DNA of 17,824 nt from Alphaproteobacteria bacterium UBA2723 (GTDB lineage Bacteria > Pseudomonadota > Alphaproteobacteria > RF32 > CAG-239), in the NCBI GenBank assembly GCA_002353835.1, contig DEKL01000049.1, positions 7,602-25,425 of the forward strand, in the 5' to 3' direction. Positions 1 to 10,193 of this stretch are shown piece by piece. The notes under the pieces were generated by a model. It saw only the letters and a list, made by a program, of their open reading frames with translations, searched no databases and was not told where the DNA came from. The number at the start of each line of letters is the position of its first letter. Position 1 is the first letter of the stretch. The translations under genes and the position numbers were made by a program.

Positions 1-810
1 ACGGTGATTGCCATCGCTTTTTCGGTTATATGCTGTATTTTTTACATCAACCGCAACTATCCGATTTTACGGCTGAAGAAGGAAGATTGGCAATATAATA
101 AAGCCTTCATGCGTGAACATTTACATATTGCCATCCCGATGTCCATTCAATTTTCCGTATTATCATTAAGCATTATGGTCATACAAGCGGTCTGCAATTC
201 TTTCGGTGCGGAAATAATCGTCGGTTTCACGATTGCGCTGCGCATTGAGCAATTAGGCACACAACCGTTGTTGGCATTAGGTATGTCGCTGGCCACCTTT
301 GTTGCCCAAAATTTCGGTGCCGGCAAAGTAACGCGCATCCGTGACGGAGTGAGAAAAACATCTTTATTGTCATTTCTCATCAGCGTGGTTTTAAGCGTAT
401 TTATTTTAACCTACGGCAAACCGCTTATTGGCAGTTTTTTAAGCGAACCGACCCCGTTATCGGTTTCGGTCGGTGCCACATATTTAAGCATATCCATTAT
501 GTTTTATTTCTTCTTAGGTATGATATTTATTTTTAAAAACACCTTACAAAGTATCGGCAAACCGTTTTATCCGGTATTATCCGGCTTCATAGAGTTGGGC
601 ATACGTTCGTTTGCCGCCATCATATTAGCGCAAAAGATTGGTTATGAAGGGATATTTTACGCCTCACCTTTAGCTTGGGTAGGTGGAGCCACGGTTGTCT
701 TTATCGGCTATTATTTAAACGTTTACAAAAGAAAAGATAAGATAATTGCGGAATACAAGGCGCAATCGCAAATTCGCCGCAAGCGAAAAGCCGCCAGACA
801 AAGCATTTGA
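1..810 (+). CDS. MATE-family multidrug/cation exporter, C-terminal part (5' end outside window)
   Basis: Inner-membrane antiporter of the MATE (NorM/DinF/MepA-type) family, which exports drugs or organic cations using a Na+ or H+ gradient (family knowledge). The frame is open to the first base, so the GTG at position 4 is internal and the N-terminal half is missing. About seven hydrophobic segments are visible, at roughly residues 1-16, 41-62, 75-97, 121-141, 154-175, 182-205 and 215-238, matching the C-terminal lobe. Between the third and fourth lies the MATE-like stretch QNFGAGKVTRIRDG. The protein ends in a basic cytoplasmic tail rich in Arg and Lys. The stop codon overlaps the -35 box of the promoter for the next gene, and no terminator is seen between the two. 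Substrate cannot be inferred. Confidence 0.85.
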   Translation, partial: TVIAIAFSVICCIFYINRNYPILRLKKEDWQYNKAFMREHLHIAIPMSIQFSVLSLSIMVIQAVCNSFGAEIIVGFTIALRIEQLGTQPLLALGMSLATFVAQNFGAGKVTRIRDGVRKTSLLSFLISVVLSVFILTYGKPLIGSFLSEPTPLSVSVGATYLSISIMFYFFLGMIFIFKNTLQSIGKPFYPVLSGFIELGIRSFAAIILAQKIGYEGIFYASPLAWVGGATVVFIGYYLNVYKRKDKIIAEYKAQSQIRRKRKAARQSI

Positions 811-835
811 CAAAATAAAGATAATCCTGTATAAG
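807..835 (+). promoter_or_regulatory. Sigma70-type promoter for the small coiled-coil gene
   Basis: TTGACA at 807-812, a 17-bp spacer, then TATAAG at 830-835. The -35 box is a perfect consensus and overlaps the stop codon of the exporter gene. Predicted start near 842, giving a 5' leader of about 40 nt before the ATG at 883. Seen in sequence; activity is inferred. Confidence 0.7.
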
Positions 836-882
836 GGGCGCAAACAAATAACAATATGTCAAACAATTAAAAACATTTTATT

Positions 883-1212
883 ATGGAAAAAGAACTTCCG
901 AGCACGGTAGCCGAACTCAAAAAAGAGATTGCCGATTGCGAAGAAAGAATCAGTTACGAAGAAGGTTACATTAACCGCAAGCAAAAACTGCTGGAGCATG
1001 AAATCCGCAACAGAAATGAGCTTTTTCATCGCCCCATGACGGACAGACGAAAAAAAAGAGAGCTTTTAAATCGCTACGCTGACAAAATTCGCTCAAAGCA
1101 AATGGATCAACATTTCGCCAAAGAGGCCTTAAAACAGCAAAATCTAAGGCTGAACGCACTTAAAACCCGCTTAGAGAAATTGGAAAAGCTTGAAGAAAAA
1201 TCCTCCCTCTAA
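883..1212 (+). CDS. Small hydrophilic coiled-coil protein, function unknown
   Basis: 109 aa, not recognised. The protein is almost entirely charged and helix-forming. Heptad-like Leu/Ile/Glu/Lys spacing runs from about residue 5 to 50 and again from 75 to 105, separated by a basic segment around MTDRRKKRELLNR. This suggests two antiparallel or sequential coiled-coil helices in a cytoplasmic protein. There is no signal peptide and no membrane segment. The ATG at 883 is the first in frame, but the upstream bases are only A/T (AAAACATTTTATT) with no Shine-Dalgarno sequence. A good promoter lies at 807-835 and a terminator overlaps the last codons, so it is probably a monocistronic gene. The role is unknown; a structural or adaptor protein is one possibility only. 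Confidence 0.7.
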   Translation: MEKELPSTVAELKKEIADCEERISYEEGYINRKQKLLEHEIRNRNELFHRPMTDRRKKRELLNRYADKIRSKQMDQHFAKEALKQQNLRLNALKTRLEKLEKLEEKSSL

Positions 1213-1229
1213 AAAAGGGAGGATTTTTT
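1201..1229 (+). terminator. Rho-independent terminator overlapping the stop codon
   Basis: Perfect 8-bp stem TCCTCCCT (1201-1208) with AGGGAGGA (1216-1223), 7-nt loop, followed by six T (1224-1229). The left arm encodes the last residues of the coiled-coil protein, and its TAA (1210-1212) is in the loop. Confidence 0.85.
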
Positions 1230-1314
1230 GTATCGGCCTCATCACATCACCCTCTCCTTCTCCTTAATTCCCCCATCTCGCTTCGCTAAAGGAAACAATG
1301 AAACATTTAAACTG

Positions 1315-1342
1315 AAAGACCACCTGTTTTCAGGTGGTCTTT
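1315..1342. terminator. Hairpin between convergent units, likely bidirectional terminator (rpoC side)
   Basis: Perfect 12-bp inverted repeat AAAGACCACCTG (1315-1326) and CAGGTGGTCTTT (1331-1342) around a TTTT loop. The outer A/T pairs give a short U run on either strand. It lies about 160 nt beyond the rpoC stop and about 85 nt beyond the first + strand terminator, so it could end rpoBC transcripts and any readthrough from the left. The U tract is short, so strength is uncertain. Confidence 0.6.
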
Positions 1343-1392
1343 ACTATGGGTTTTAAGAGCATACCGCTTCCTAAAAAAACGGGATTAAGTGC

Positions 1393-1495
1393 GGTGCTAT
1401 CGCCGAATGTCCTGCCGCAAAGCGGAGCTTACTTAAGCGTAAGTGAGCATTTGCGGACAGGCTTCCATTCAGCGATTTGACCGTGCTTTAGCACG
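1393..1495. repeat. 103-bp palindromic structured element, copy A (3' of rpoC)
   Basis: One of two 103-bp elements in the window (the other is at 17279-17381). Terminal helix GTGCTA (1394-1399) with TAGCAC (1489-1494). Next helix 1400-1409 with 1466-1475, 10 positions with one C.A mismatch. Third helix CCTG (1411-1414) with CAGG (1458-1461), extended by CCGCAAA/TTTGCGG across a bulged A. Innermost helix CTTAC (1428-1432) with GTAAG (1439-1443), capped by 6 nt. A conserved unpaired stretch (1476-1488, containing TGACC) and a CTTC internal loop (1462-1465) are shared with copy B. It begins 9 nt past the rpoC stop codon. It could be a REP/MITE-like repeat or a structured 3' UTR element; no known family is assigned. 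Confidence 0.75.
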
Positions 1496-1501
1496 TTTTT
1501 T
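1482..1501 (+). terminator. Small + strand terminator at the end of copy A
   Basis: CGTGC (1482-1486), TTTA loop, GCACG (1491-1495), then six T (1496-1501). It reads toward rpoC and would stop antisense transcription entering the rpoC 3' end. It competes with the terminal helix of the 103-bp element, and copy B lacks both this stem and the T run. Confidence 0.4.
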
Positions 1502-1504
1502 CCT

Positions 1505-4500
1505 CTACTCTGCGGAGGTCTCAAGCTGCTTAGCCGCCTCTTCAGCCTTCATCTTCTCAATCTCTTTATCGTTCTGAGCAGCAACTTTGCGGAGAGAACG
1601 GAGAACGCTACCGGTACCGGCCGGAACTAAACGACCGACGATAACATTTTCCTTCAAGCCGTGTAACTTATCAACCTTTCCTTCAACGGCAGCTTCGGTA
1701 AGAACACGTGTGGTCTCTTGGAAGGATGCGGCAGAAATAAAGGACTTGGTCTGCAAGCTAGCCTTAGTAATACCGAGCAAGACAGGTGTTGCCTCAGCCG
1801 GTTGCCCGCCTTCTTTTAAGGCTTTCTGGTTGATGAGCTCAAATTCATCGGCATCAAGCTGTTCGCCAACCAGCAAGGTTGTATCGCCCGGCTGAGTAAC
1901 TTCAACCTTGCGCAACATTTGAGAAACGATAACTTCAATGTGCTTATCGTTAATCTTAACACCTTGCATACGATAAACGTCTTGAACTTCTTTAACCAGA
2001 TATTCGGCCAATTTTTCAACACCCAAAACGCGCAAGATATCATGCGGTGCCGGTGTACCTTCAACCAACATATCGCCTTTCTTAACCACGTCACCGTCTT
2101 GAACAACCAAACGACGTCCCTTCGGAATGAGGTATTCCCATTCTTTACCGTCATCTGCAATAACCACGATACGCTGTTTGGCTTTGTAGTCTTTACCGAA
2201 TTCAACCACACCGTCAACATCAGAGATGATTGCCGGATCCTTCGGCTTACGAGCTTCAAACAACTCGGCAACACGCGGCAAACCACCGGTAATATCTTTT
2301 GACTTCATGCTCTCTTTCGGCAAACGAGCAATAACATCACCGGCATGAATTTCCGTACCGTTATCAACCGCCAAAACCGCATCAACAGAGAGGTAGTAGC
2401 GAACTTCCTTACCGTTTTCAAGTGTAACCGGTTTACCCTTCTTATCTTTCAAGACGATAGACGGACGCAAGTTAGCATGGGCATGGGCATTAGCACCGCC
2501 TCTCCAGTCAGCAACGGTCTTGGAAACAACACCGGTTGTTTCATCTTGAACTTCCTTCATGGAAACACCGGCAATCAAGTCAACCAATTCAACTATACCG
2601 CTCTTATCAGAGATAATCGGGGTTGTAAACGGATCCCACTCGGCAACTTTCTGGCCTTTTTCAACCTTAGAACCGAGTTTAACCAACATCTTCGCACCAT
2701 ACGGTACACGGTGACGAGATTTTTCACGTCCCTGACCGTCAGAGATAACGATTTCACTGTTACGAGAAAGCACGATGGCGTTTCCTTCAGCGTTATCAAC
2801 CGTACGTGCATTGTCCAACGTTAAGACACCGGAGAACGGTACCTCAACTGAAGATTGCTCGGCAGAAACGGAAGCCGCACCACCAACGTGGAAGGTTCTC
2901 ATGGTTAATTGCGTACCAGGTTCACCGATGGATTGTGCGGCAATAATACCGACAGCTTCACCAACGTTAACCGGTGTACCGCGAGCCAAGTCACGACCGT
3001 AACAAGCGGCACAAACACCGTGTTCGGTTTCGCAAGTTAATACCGAACGGATTTTAACTTGTTCAACACCGGCTTTTTCAACGGCTTCAGCCATCGCTTC
3101 GTCAATCAACGTGCCCTTGGGAACGATAATTTCGCCTGTTTCCGGATTACGAATATCTTCTTGAGCGGTACGGCCTAAAATTCTCTCAGAGATTGAGGCA
3201 ATAACGTTACCGCCGTCAACCACCGGACGAACAATAATACCACGTTCCGTACCGCAGTTTGTTTCGGTAACCACAACATCTTGTGCCACATCAACCAAAC
3301 GACGGGTTAAGTAACCGGAGTTAGCGGTCTTTAACGCGGTATCGGACAAACCTTTACGAGCTGAGTGGGTAGAACTGAAGTATTCAGACACCGTCAAGCC
3401 TTCTTTAAAGTTTGAAATAATCGGTTGTTCAATAATGGCACCGTTCGGCTTGGTCATCAAACCACGCATACCGGCTAATTGCTTCATTTGGTCTTTAGAA
3501 CCACGCGCACCGGAATCGGCCATCATAAACACGGAGTTCATATAACCGTGGTCAATTTTAGAAATGCTCTTCATCATTTCATCAGCCACTTTATAAGAGC
3601 ATGCGGCCCAAATATCAATAACCTTATTGTATTTTTCGCCTTGTGTAATCAAACCGTTTTGGTATTGCTGTTCAAATTCTTTAACCTGCTTAGAAGTTTC
3701 GGCAATCAATTTCTTCTTTGCTTCCGGCACGATTAAGTCATCTTTACCGAAAGAAATACCGGCCTTACATGCGTTTTCAAAACCCAAAGTCATGATTTTA
3801 TCAACCATGATACAGGTTTCTTTTTGACCGCAATAACGATAAACAGTATCAATAATTTCACCGATTTCCTTCTTTCTCAGCAATCTGTTAACCAAAGAAA
3901 TGGAGATTTTCTCATTATCCGGCAAGATGTCGGAAATAATGATACGTCCCGGTGTGGTATCAAGCAAACCGTAAACGCGTTCACCATTATCGTTAACATA
4001 ATGCATACGGCATTTAATCTTAGCGTGTAAATCAACAGCTTTGGCATTTAAGGCCAACATAACTTCGTTCACATCAGAGTAAATGCTGCCCTCGCCCAAA
4101 ACGCCGTCTGCCTCGTAAGAAAGGTAATAAATACCCAAAACCATATCTTGTGACGGCACGATAATCGGCTTACCGGAAGCCGGAGCCAAAATATTGTTGG
4201 TAGACATCATGAGCACGCGAGCTTCCAACTGAGACTCAATAGAAAGCGGAACGTGAACAGCCATTTGGTCACCATCGAAGTCAGCGTTAAACGCGGTACA
4301 AACGAGCGGGTGCAAGTGAATAGCTTTACCTTCAACCAAAACCGGTTCAAAAGCTTGAATACCAAGTCTGTGCAACGTCGGCGCACGGTTTAACAAAACC
4401 GGATGTTCACGGATAACTTCTTCCAAGATATCCCAAACTTCAATGCGCTCTTTTTCTACCATCTTCTTAGCGGCTTTAATTGTTGTTGCCAAACCGTAAA

Positions 4501-5662
4501 GTTCAAGTTTTGCATAAACAAACGGCTTAAAGAGTTCAAGCGCCATCTTCTTCGGCAAACCGCATTGGTGTAATTTAAGTTGCGGACCAACCGTAATAAC
4601 GGAACGACCGGAATAGTCAACACGTTTACCTAACAAGTTCTGACGGAAACGACCTTGCTTACCTTTAAGCATATCGGATAATGACTTCAGCGGACGCTTA
4701 TTGGTACCGGTAATAGCGCGGGCGCGACGACCGTTATCAAACAAGGCATCAACTGATTCTTGTAACATTCTCTTTTCATTACGAACGATAATATCCGGTG
4801 CCTTTAATTCCAACAATCTCTTCAAACGATTGTTACGGTTAATCACACGACGATATAAATCGTTCAAGTCAGAAGTGGCAAAACGACCGCCGTCTAACGG
4901 AACAAGCGGACGCAACTCCGGCGGAATAACCGGTAAAACATCCAAAATCATCCATTCCGGCTTGGTATTGGAATCAATGAAAGATTCAATAATCTTTAAG
5001 CGTTTAACCACCTTTTTACGCTTGGCCTCGGAATTAGATTCGGCTAATTCGGCACGCAAATTGGCGCGTTCTTCGTTTAAGTCAATATTAGCCAAAATCT
5101 CTTTAATCGCTTCGGCACCGATACCGGCCTTAAATGATTCCTCGCCGAATTCTTCCAATTTATCCTGGTATTCGTCTTCAGTTAAAAGCTGATACTGTTT
5201 CAAATCGGTCAAGCCCGGTTCAATAACGATATAGCTTTCAAAATAAAGCACGCGTTCCAACTGTTTCATCGGAATATCGGTAATCATGGAAATACGGCTC
5301 GGAAGGCTCTTCAAGAACCAAATGTGAGCCACCGGTGCGGCCAATTCAATATGGCCCATACGTTCACGACGTACTTTAGAAAGGGTAACTTCCACACCGC
5401 ACTTTTCGCAAACGATACCGCGATATTTCATTCTCTTATATTTACCGCACAAACATTCATAGTCTTTAACCGGACCGAAAATTCTGGCGCAGAACAAACC
5501 GTCGCGCTCCGGTTTAAATGTACGGTAGTTAATGGTTTCCGGCTTTTTAACTTCGCCGTAAGACCAAGAACGGATTTGCTCAGGAGATGCAATGGAGATT
5601 TTGATTTCATCAAAAGACTCAGATACAGCCTGCTGACCAAAAAAATTCATAATATCATTCAT
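1505..5662 (-). CDS. rpoC: DNA-directed RNA polymerase subunit beta'
   Basis: Largest subunit of core RNA polymerase; with beta it forms the active centre that makes all cellular RNA. 1385 aa, the usual proteobacterial length. The N-terminal zinc site is C70, C72, C85 and C88. The catalytic Mg2+ loop NADFDGDQ sits at about 459-466, with the three Asp that hold the metal. The bridge helix is around 715-736 (ADSGARGS onward), and the second zinc site is C803, C877, C884 and C887. The trigger-loop region follows, near TMRTFHVGG at about 920. The ATG at 5662 has a strong AAGGAG about 9 nt upstream inside the 22-bp gap after rpoB, so the two are cotranscribed and translated in a fixed order. Upstream reading matches alphaproteobacterial RpoC. 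No frameshift or missing key residue was seen. Confidence 0.98.
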   Translation of the reverse strand: MNDIMNFFGQQAVSESFDEIKISIASPEQIRSWSYGEVKKPETINYRTFKPERDGLFCARIFGPVKDYECLCGKYKRMKYRGIVCEKCGVEVTLSKVRRERMGHIELAAPVAHIWFLKSLPSRISMITDIPMKQLERVLYFESYIVIEPGLTDLKQYQLLTEDEYQDKLEEFGEESFKAGIGAEAIKEILANIDLNEERANLRAELAESNSEAKRKKVVKRLKIIESFIDSNTKPEWMILDVLPVIPPELRPLVPLDGGRFATSDLNDLYRRVINRNNRLKRLLELKAPDIIVRNEKRMLQESVDALFDNGRRARAITGTNKRPLKSLSDMLKGKQGRFRQNLLGKRVDYSGRSVITVGPQLKLHQCGLPKKMALELFKPFVYAKLELYGLATTIKAAKKMVEKERIEVWDILEEVIREHPVLLNRAPTLHRLGIQAFEPVLVEGKAIHLHPLVCTAFNADFDGDQMAVHVPLSIESQLEARVLMMSTNNILAPASGKPIIVPSQDMVLGIYYLSYEADGVLGEGSIYSDVNEVMLALNAKAVDLHAKIKCRMHYVNDNGERVYGLLDTTPGRIIISDILPDNEKISISLVNRLLRKKEIGEIIDTVYRYCGQKETCIMVDKIMTLGFENACKAGISFGKDDLIVPEAKKKLIAETSKQVKEFEQQYQNGLITQGEKYNKVIDIWAACSYKVADEMMKSISKIDHGYMNSVFMMADSGARGSKDQMKQLAGMRGLMTKPNGAIIEQPIISNFKEGLTVSEYFSSTHSARKGLSDTALKTANSGYLTRRLVDVAQDVVVTETNCGTERGIIVRPVVDGGNVIASISERILGRTAQEDIRNPETGEIIVPKGTLIDEAMAEAVEKAGVEQVKIRSVLTCETEHGVCAACYGRDLARGTPVNVGEAVGIIAAQSIGEPGTQLTMRTFHVGGAASVSAEQSSVEVPFSGVLTLDNARTVDNAEGNAIVLSRNSEIVISDGQGREKSRHRVPYGAKMLVKLGSKVEKGQKVAEWDPFTTPIISDKSGIVELVDLIAGVSMKEVQDETTGVVSKTVADWRGGANAHAHANLRPSIVLKDKKGKPVTLENGKEVRYYLSVDAVLAVDNGTEIHAGDVIARLPKESMKSKDITGGLPRVAELFEARKPKDPAIISDVDGVVEFGKDYKAKQRIVVIADDGKEWEYLIPKGRRLVVQDGDVVKKGDMLVEGTPAPHDILRVLGVEKLAEYLVKEVQDVYRMQGVKINDKHIEVIVSQMLRKVEVTQPGDTTLLVGEQLDADEFELINQKALKEGGQPAEATPVLLGITKASLQTKSFISAASFQETTRVLTEAAVEGKVDKLHGLKENVIVGRLVPAGTGSVLRSLRKVAAQNDKEIEKMKAEEAAKQLETSAE

Positions 5663-5684
5663 ATCTAAAAACTCCTTTTATCTC

Positions 5685-8600
5685 TTAGGCTTTTTCTTCT
5701 TCGTTCAACATTTCAACGTTCAAGCACAAGGACTTAATTTCCTTAACCAAAACGTTAAAGCTCTCAGGAACGCCGGATTCAAAACTGTCTTCACCGCGAA
5801 CGATAGCTTCATAAACTTTCGTTCTGCCGTTGACGTCATCGGACTTAATGGTAAGCATTTCTTGTAAGGTGTATGCGGCACCGTAAGCTTGCAATGCCCA
5901 CACTTCCATTTCACCGAAACGTTGACCACCGAATTGTGCTTTACCACCGAGCGGTTGCTGTGTAACCAAACTGTACGGACCAACCGAACGAGCGTGCATC
6001 TTTTCGTCAACAATGTGGTGTAATTTAATCATATAAATGATACCGACGGTAACCTTACGGTCAAACTTCTCACCGGTACGACCGTCATACAAGTCAATCT
6101 GACCGGAAGTCGGCAAGCCCGCCATTGTCAGCATACGATTGATATCATCACCGTTCGCACCGTCAAATACCGGCGTTGCCATCGGGATACCGTTCTTTAA
6201 GTTACCGATCATCTCTAATTTTTCACTCTCGGTTAACGGTACGATATCTTTCTTGTATTGCTTTTCACCATAGATATCTATAAGTTTTTGGTTCAATTCC
6301 TCAATGGTCTTTTCACCGCGCTTATATTGTTCGCAAAGTTCGTTAAGTTGTTTACCTAACTCTTTTGCTGCCCAACCTAAGTGCGTTTCAAGAATTTGTC
6401 CCACGTTCATACGGGAAGGCACACCCAACGGGTTTAACACGATATCAACCGGCGTACCGTCTTCCATATAAGGCATATCCTCTAACGGCAATACGCGTGA
6501 AACCGTACCCTTGTTACCGTGACGACCGGCCATCTTATCACCTGTTTGCATCTTACGCTTGGTAGCAATAAAGACTTTAACCTGTTTCAAGACACCCGGC
6601 AATAAGTCATCACCGCGTTGAACTTCATCAACTTTTTGCTCAAAGTGTTTTTGGATTTTTTCCAAACGAGCATTAAAGGCATTGGTAAATTCTTCAATTT
6701 TTGCCATCAGCTCTTCGTCTTTAATCACGATTTTGCCGAGTTGATATTCCGGAATATTATTCAAGATATCTTTCTTTAAGACCAAATTCTTGGCAATACC
6801 CTTCGGTGCATCAACAACCTTTTGGTTTAAAAGCATTTCTTTTAAGCGTTGATTGTAGCTCTTGCGAACGATATTCATTTCGTCATCGCGGTCTTTAGCA
6901 AGCTTAGAAATCTCGGCTTGTTCAATTGCCAAAGAGCGTTCGTCTTTTTCAACACCGCGGCGGTTGAAGACTTGAACATCAACAACCACACCTTCAACAC
7001 CCGGCTGGGCACGTAAAGAGGTATCGCGAACGTCACTGGCTTTTTCACCAAAGATGGCGCGCAATAATTTCTCTTCCGGTGTGACAACGCTTTCGCCTTT
7101 CGGGGTAACTTTACCGACCAGGATATCGCCGGCCTTAACCTCGGCACCGATATAAATAATACCGGATTCATCAAGGTTACGCAAAGCTTCTTCGCCGACA
7201 TTCGGAATATCACGGGTAATTTCTTCCTGACCGAGCTTGGTATCACGTGCCATAACCTCAAATTCTTCAATGTGCAAAGAGGTCAACACGTCATCACGGG
7301 AAATACGCTCGGAAAGCAAAATCGCATCTTCGTAGTTCAAACCGTTCCACGGCATAAAGGCCACCAAAACGTTCTTACCCAAAGCCAACTCGCCCATATC
7401 GGTACACGGACCGTCGGCAATGATATCGCCGGCTTTAATTTTATCGCCGACTTTAACAAGCGGTACTTGGTTGATACATGTATCTTGGTTGGAACGACGG
7501 AACTTAGAAAGTCTGTAAATTTCAACACCCATATCCGCCATATTGTTCTTATCTTTAGAGCGGATAACGATACGGTTGGCATCAACGGCAACAACTTCAC
7601 CGTCATATTTAGCAACCAATGTTGCACCTGAATCTTTAGCCACCGTTGCTTCAATACCGGTACCGACCAGCGGTGCTTCGGAACGAAGCAATGGCACACC
7701 TTGACGTTGCATGTTTGAACCCATCAACGCACGGTTCGCGTCATCGTTCTCTAAGAACGGAATAAGCGCCGCCGCAACGGAAACGAGTTGTTTCGGGGAA
7801 ACGTCAATAAAGTTAATTTCTTCAGGTTTTGCGAAGATAACATCACCGGCTTTACGGCAGGTAATCAAATCATTTTCAAAATGACCGTCTTCCTTAACCT
7901 TAGCGTTAGCTTCCGCCATGATGTATTTTGATTCTTCATCAGCGGAAAGGTAAACCACGTCATTTGTTACCACGCCGTCAACAACTTTACGATACGGGCA
8001 TTCAATGAAACCGTATTTGTTGATACGAGCGTATGTAGAAAGGGCGTTAATCAAACCGATGTTCGGACCTTCCGGTGTTTCAATCGGGCAGATACGACCA
8101 TAGTGTGTCGGGTGCACGTCGCGGACTTCAAAGCCGGCACGGTCACGGCTCAAACCGCCGGGGCCTAATGCAGAAAGACGACGCTTGTGTGTAACCTCAG
8201 ACAACGGGTTGTTCTGGTCCATAAATTGTGAAAGCTGTGAAGAACCGAAGAATTCGCGGATAACGGCGGCAATCGGTTTGGCATTAACCAAATCCTGCGG
8301 CTTAACGTTATTTAATACTTCGGAACTCATCTTTTCACGAATAGCTCTTTCCATGCGGAGCAAACCCATACGATATTGATTTTCCATCAACTCACCGACG
8401 GAACGAACACGACGGTTACCTAAGTGGTCAATATCATCAACTTCGCCTTTACCGTCACGCAGCTCAACCATGTGCTTAACCACGCGCAAGATATCATCTT
8501 TACGAAGCGTATGCAAAGTATCCGGTGCATCAGCAAACGGAATATCCAAAGCGGAGTTCATCTTAACACGACCAACGGAAGAAAGGTCATATCTTTCCTC

Positions 8601-9872
8601 ATCAAAGAACAAGTTTCTGAAAACTGTTTCGGAAGCTTCCAACGTAACCGGCTCGCCCGGACGCATAACTTGGTAAATATAGCCCAAAGCTTCTTCACGG
8701 TTTGTACTGCGGTCAATTTCCAATGTGTTGCGGATATACGGACCGACATTAACACCGTCAATATAAAGCAAATCCATCTCTTTGATTTTGGCTTCATCCA
8801 TTGCCTTTAAGTTATCGGCATTAAGCTCGGCACCGGTTTCAGCCAAAACTTCACCGGTTTTGCTGTTAACAACAGCCTTAGCCAAGAACTTACCGTAAAG
8901 GCTTTCTTCCTTAACCACAAAGAATTTCAAACCTTTTTCAACCAATTTGGCGGCAGAACGCGGATTTAATTTTTTGCCTTTTTCCAAAACAACTTTACCG
9001 GTTTCGGCATCAACCAAATCATAATCAAACTTAGCGCCTTTCATTTTTTCCGGTTCAAAAGCGATCTTCCAACCCTTCTTGAACTTCTCGGCATGAATAA
9101 TCTCATAGAAGTAAGCTAAAATTTCTTCTTTGCTCATACCTTTAATTTCAGACGGGTCTAACTTTTTACCTTTTTTCTTAGCAGCGGCAAGTTTTTCTTC
9201 CGTTTCTTTGGAATAAAGAGAATAAAAGATTGTTGTTACCGGCAATTTACGACGGCGGTCAATACGCGCGTAAACCAAGTCTTTGGCATCAAATTCAAAA
9301 TCAAGCCAAGAACCGCGGTACGGAATAATACGAGCGGCAAACAAGAATTTACCGTTAGCAACCGTTTTACCTTTATCGTGGTCAAAGAACACGCCCGGAG
9401 AACGGTGCATCTGGGAAACAACAACACGCTCCGTACCGTTAACGATAAACGTACCTTTTTCGGTCATCAGCGGGATATCGCCCATAAATACGTCTTGCTC
9501 TTTAATATCGTGAATATCTTTAGCGCCGGTTGCCTCATCAACATCATAAACCACCAAACGCAAAGTTGCTTTAACCGGAGCGGCATAAGTCAAGTCACGT
9601 TTCATGCATTCGTCAACGTCATACTTCGGCTGTTCCAAAGTATATTTAACAAATTCCAAAACGCCGTTACCGGCAAAATCACGAATTGGGAAAATAGATT
9701 TAAAAACTTCTTCCAAACCAAATTCACAATGGTTACCATACATATCAACATTATTGATAAAACTGTTATATGAACCGGTTTGCACCTCAATCAAACTGGG
9801 CATATCCGCAACTGCATCAATTCGCCCGAAATTTTTTCTTACACGCTTTTTGCTCGTATAAGATTCCTTCAT
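5685..9872 (-). CDS. rpoB: DNA-directed RNA polymerase subunit beta
   Basis: Second large subunit of core RNA polymerase, target of rifampicin. The frame is open to a TTG at 9908, but I choose the ATG at 9872. The protein then begins [16 protein letters not shown], like other alphaproteobacterial RpoB proteins, and AAGGA stands about 9 nt before it. That gives 1395 aa. The rifampicin pocket (about residues 545-569, around [20 protein letters not shown]) keeps the Asp, His and Ser (D552, H562, S567) that correspond to E. coli D516, H526 and S531, so the site looks wild type. The catalytic lysine stretch [18 protein letters not shown] is at about 1105-1122. A Lys-rich segment near 222-248 appears to be a normal alphaproteobacterial insertion. 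rpoC follows after 22 bp. Unusually, no ribosomal protein gene precedes it. Confidence 0.97.
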   Translation of the reverse strand: MKESYTSKKRVRKNFGRIDAVADMPSLIEVQTGSYNSFINNVDMYGNHCEFGLEEVFKSIFPIRDFAGNGVLEFVKYTLEQPKYDVDECMKRDLTYAAPVKATLRLVVYDVDEATGAKDIHDIKEQDVFMGDIPLMTEKGTFIVNGTERVVVSQMHRSPGVFFDHDKGKTVANGKFLFAARIIPYRGSWLDFEFDAKDLVYARIDRRRKLPVTTIFYSLYSKETEEKLAAAKKKGKKLDPSEIKGMSKEEILAYFYEIIHAEKFKKGWKIAFEPEKMKGAKFDYDLVDAETGKVVLEKGKKLNPRSAAKLVEKGLKFFVVKEESLYGKFLAKAVVNSKTGEVLAETGAELNADNLKAMDEAKIKEMDLLYIDGVNVGPYIRNTLEIDRSTNREEALGYIYQVMRPGEPVTLEASETVFRNLFFDEERYDLSSVGRVKMNSALDIPFADAPDTLHTLRKDDILRVVKHMVELRDGKGEVDDIDHLGNRRVRSVGELMENQYRMGLLRMERAIREKMSSEVLNNVKPQDLVNAKPIAAVIREFFGSSQLSQFMDQNNPLSEVTHKRRLSALGPGGLSRDRAGFEVRDVHPTHYGRICPIETPEGPNIGLINALSTYARINKYGFIECPYRKVVDGVVTNDVVYLSADEESKYIMAEANAKVKEDGHFENDLITCRKAGDVIFAKPEEINFIDVSPKQLVSVAAALIPFLENDDANRALMGSNMQRQGVPLLRSEAPLVGTGIEATVAKDSGATLVAKYDGEVVAVDANRIVIRSKDKNNMADMGVEIYRLSKFRRSNQDTCINQVPLVKVGDKIKAGDIIADGPCTDMGELALGKNVLVAFMPWNGLNYEDAILLSERISRDDVLTSLHIEEFEVMARDTKLGQEEITRDIPNVGEEALRNLDESGIIYIGAEVKAGDILVGKVTPKGESVVTPEEKLLRAIFGEKASDVRDTSLRAQPGVEGVVVDVQVFNRRGVEKDERSLAIEQAEISKLAKDRDDEMNIVRKSYNQRLKEMLLNQKVVDAPKGIAKNLVLKKDILNNIPEYQLGKIVIKDEELMAKIEEFTNAFNARLEKIQKHFEQKVDEVQRGDDLLPGVLKQVKVFIATKRKMQTGDKMAGRHGNKGTVSRVLPLEDMPYMEDGTPVDIVLNPLGVPSRMNVGQILETHLGWAAKELGKQLNELCEQYKRGEKTIEELNQKLIDIYGEKQYKKDIVPLTESEKLEMIGNLKNGIPMATPVFDGANGDDINRMLTMAGLPTSGQIDLYDGRTGEKFDRKVTVGIIYMIKLHHIVDEKMHARSVGPYSLVTQQPLGGKAQFGGQRFGEMEVWALQAYGAAYTLQEMLTIKSDDVNGRTKVYEAIVRGEDSFESGVPESFNVLVKEIKSLCLNVEMLNEEEKA

Positions 9873-10110
9873 CTCTTTATATCCTTTAAGGTTAGAATTC
9901 TGCGACAATACTTATGATAAAACCAAGTTTTTCAAGGGCTTTAGGCTTGTTCGCACAAAATACCCCGATTCGCATAGGTTTTTCAACCCCGACCGCAGAA
10001 GGTTAATCGTGAAAATTTTCATTTTAAAGTGTTTCAAGAGTCCGCAAACACCCAAGAAATATAAATTATTTCAAAGGGTTACAAACGAATTCTCAAAGTA
10101 AGCAAAATAA

Positions 10111-10126
10111 TTTTGTCATGACAAAA
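10111..10126. promoter_or_regulatory. Perfect 16-bp palindrome in rpoB leader, operator-like
   Basis: TTTTGTCATGACAAAA is a perfect dyad, lying about 20-35 nt downstream of the predicted rpoB transcription start. Its size and symmetry suit a dimeric DNA-binding regulator. The binding protein is unknown and no second copy was seen in the window. Confidence 0.4.
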
Positions 10127-10150
10127 ATTCTTTATTTAAAAGTCGCGCGT

Positions 10151-10179
10151 ATACTAGTCCAAACGAAAAAACTTTTCAA
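10151..10179 (-). promoter_or_regulatory. rpoB: Candidate promoter for rpoBC
   Basis: On the minus strand, TTGAAA (plus coordinates 10174-10179), 17-bp spacer, TAGTAT (10151-10156). It matches consensus at five and four of six positions. The -35 box falls inside the loop of the terminator hairpin of the preceding gene, so termination and reinitiation would overlap. Other weak candidates exist in this AT-rich leader. Confidence 0.45.
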
Positions 10180-10193
10180 CTGTTTTTTCGTTT
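10161..10193. terminator. Terminator hairpin after the 372-aa gene
   Basis: 12-bp inverted repeat AAACGAAAAAAC (10161-10172) and GTTTTTTCGTTT (10182-10193) around a 9-nt loop, about 27 nt past the stop codon of the 372-aa gene. The stem is AT-rich and therefore weak in GC terms. It carries U-rich arms on both strands. Confidence 0.5.

Noticed and set aside
4701..5192. 163-aa + strand open frame inside rpoC
   Set aside because: Shadow of the strongly conserved rpoC frame, with no ribosome-binding site or recognisable product. The same holds for the other long frames opposite rpoB, rpoC and the autotransporter.
8200..8300. Rifampicin-resistance substitution in rpoB
   Set aside because: The Asp, His and Ser positions of the rifampicin pocket are all wild type as read.
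8960..9210. Lys-rich insertion in RpoB (about residues 222-248) as a novel domain
   Set aside because: The surrounding sequence reads like the insertion usual in alphaproteobacterial RpoB, so it is ordinary for the lineage.
9873..9908. Longer rpoB start at TTG 9908
   Set aside because: Adds 12 residues absent from family N-termini; the ATG at 9872 has a Shine-Dalgarno and matches the family start.
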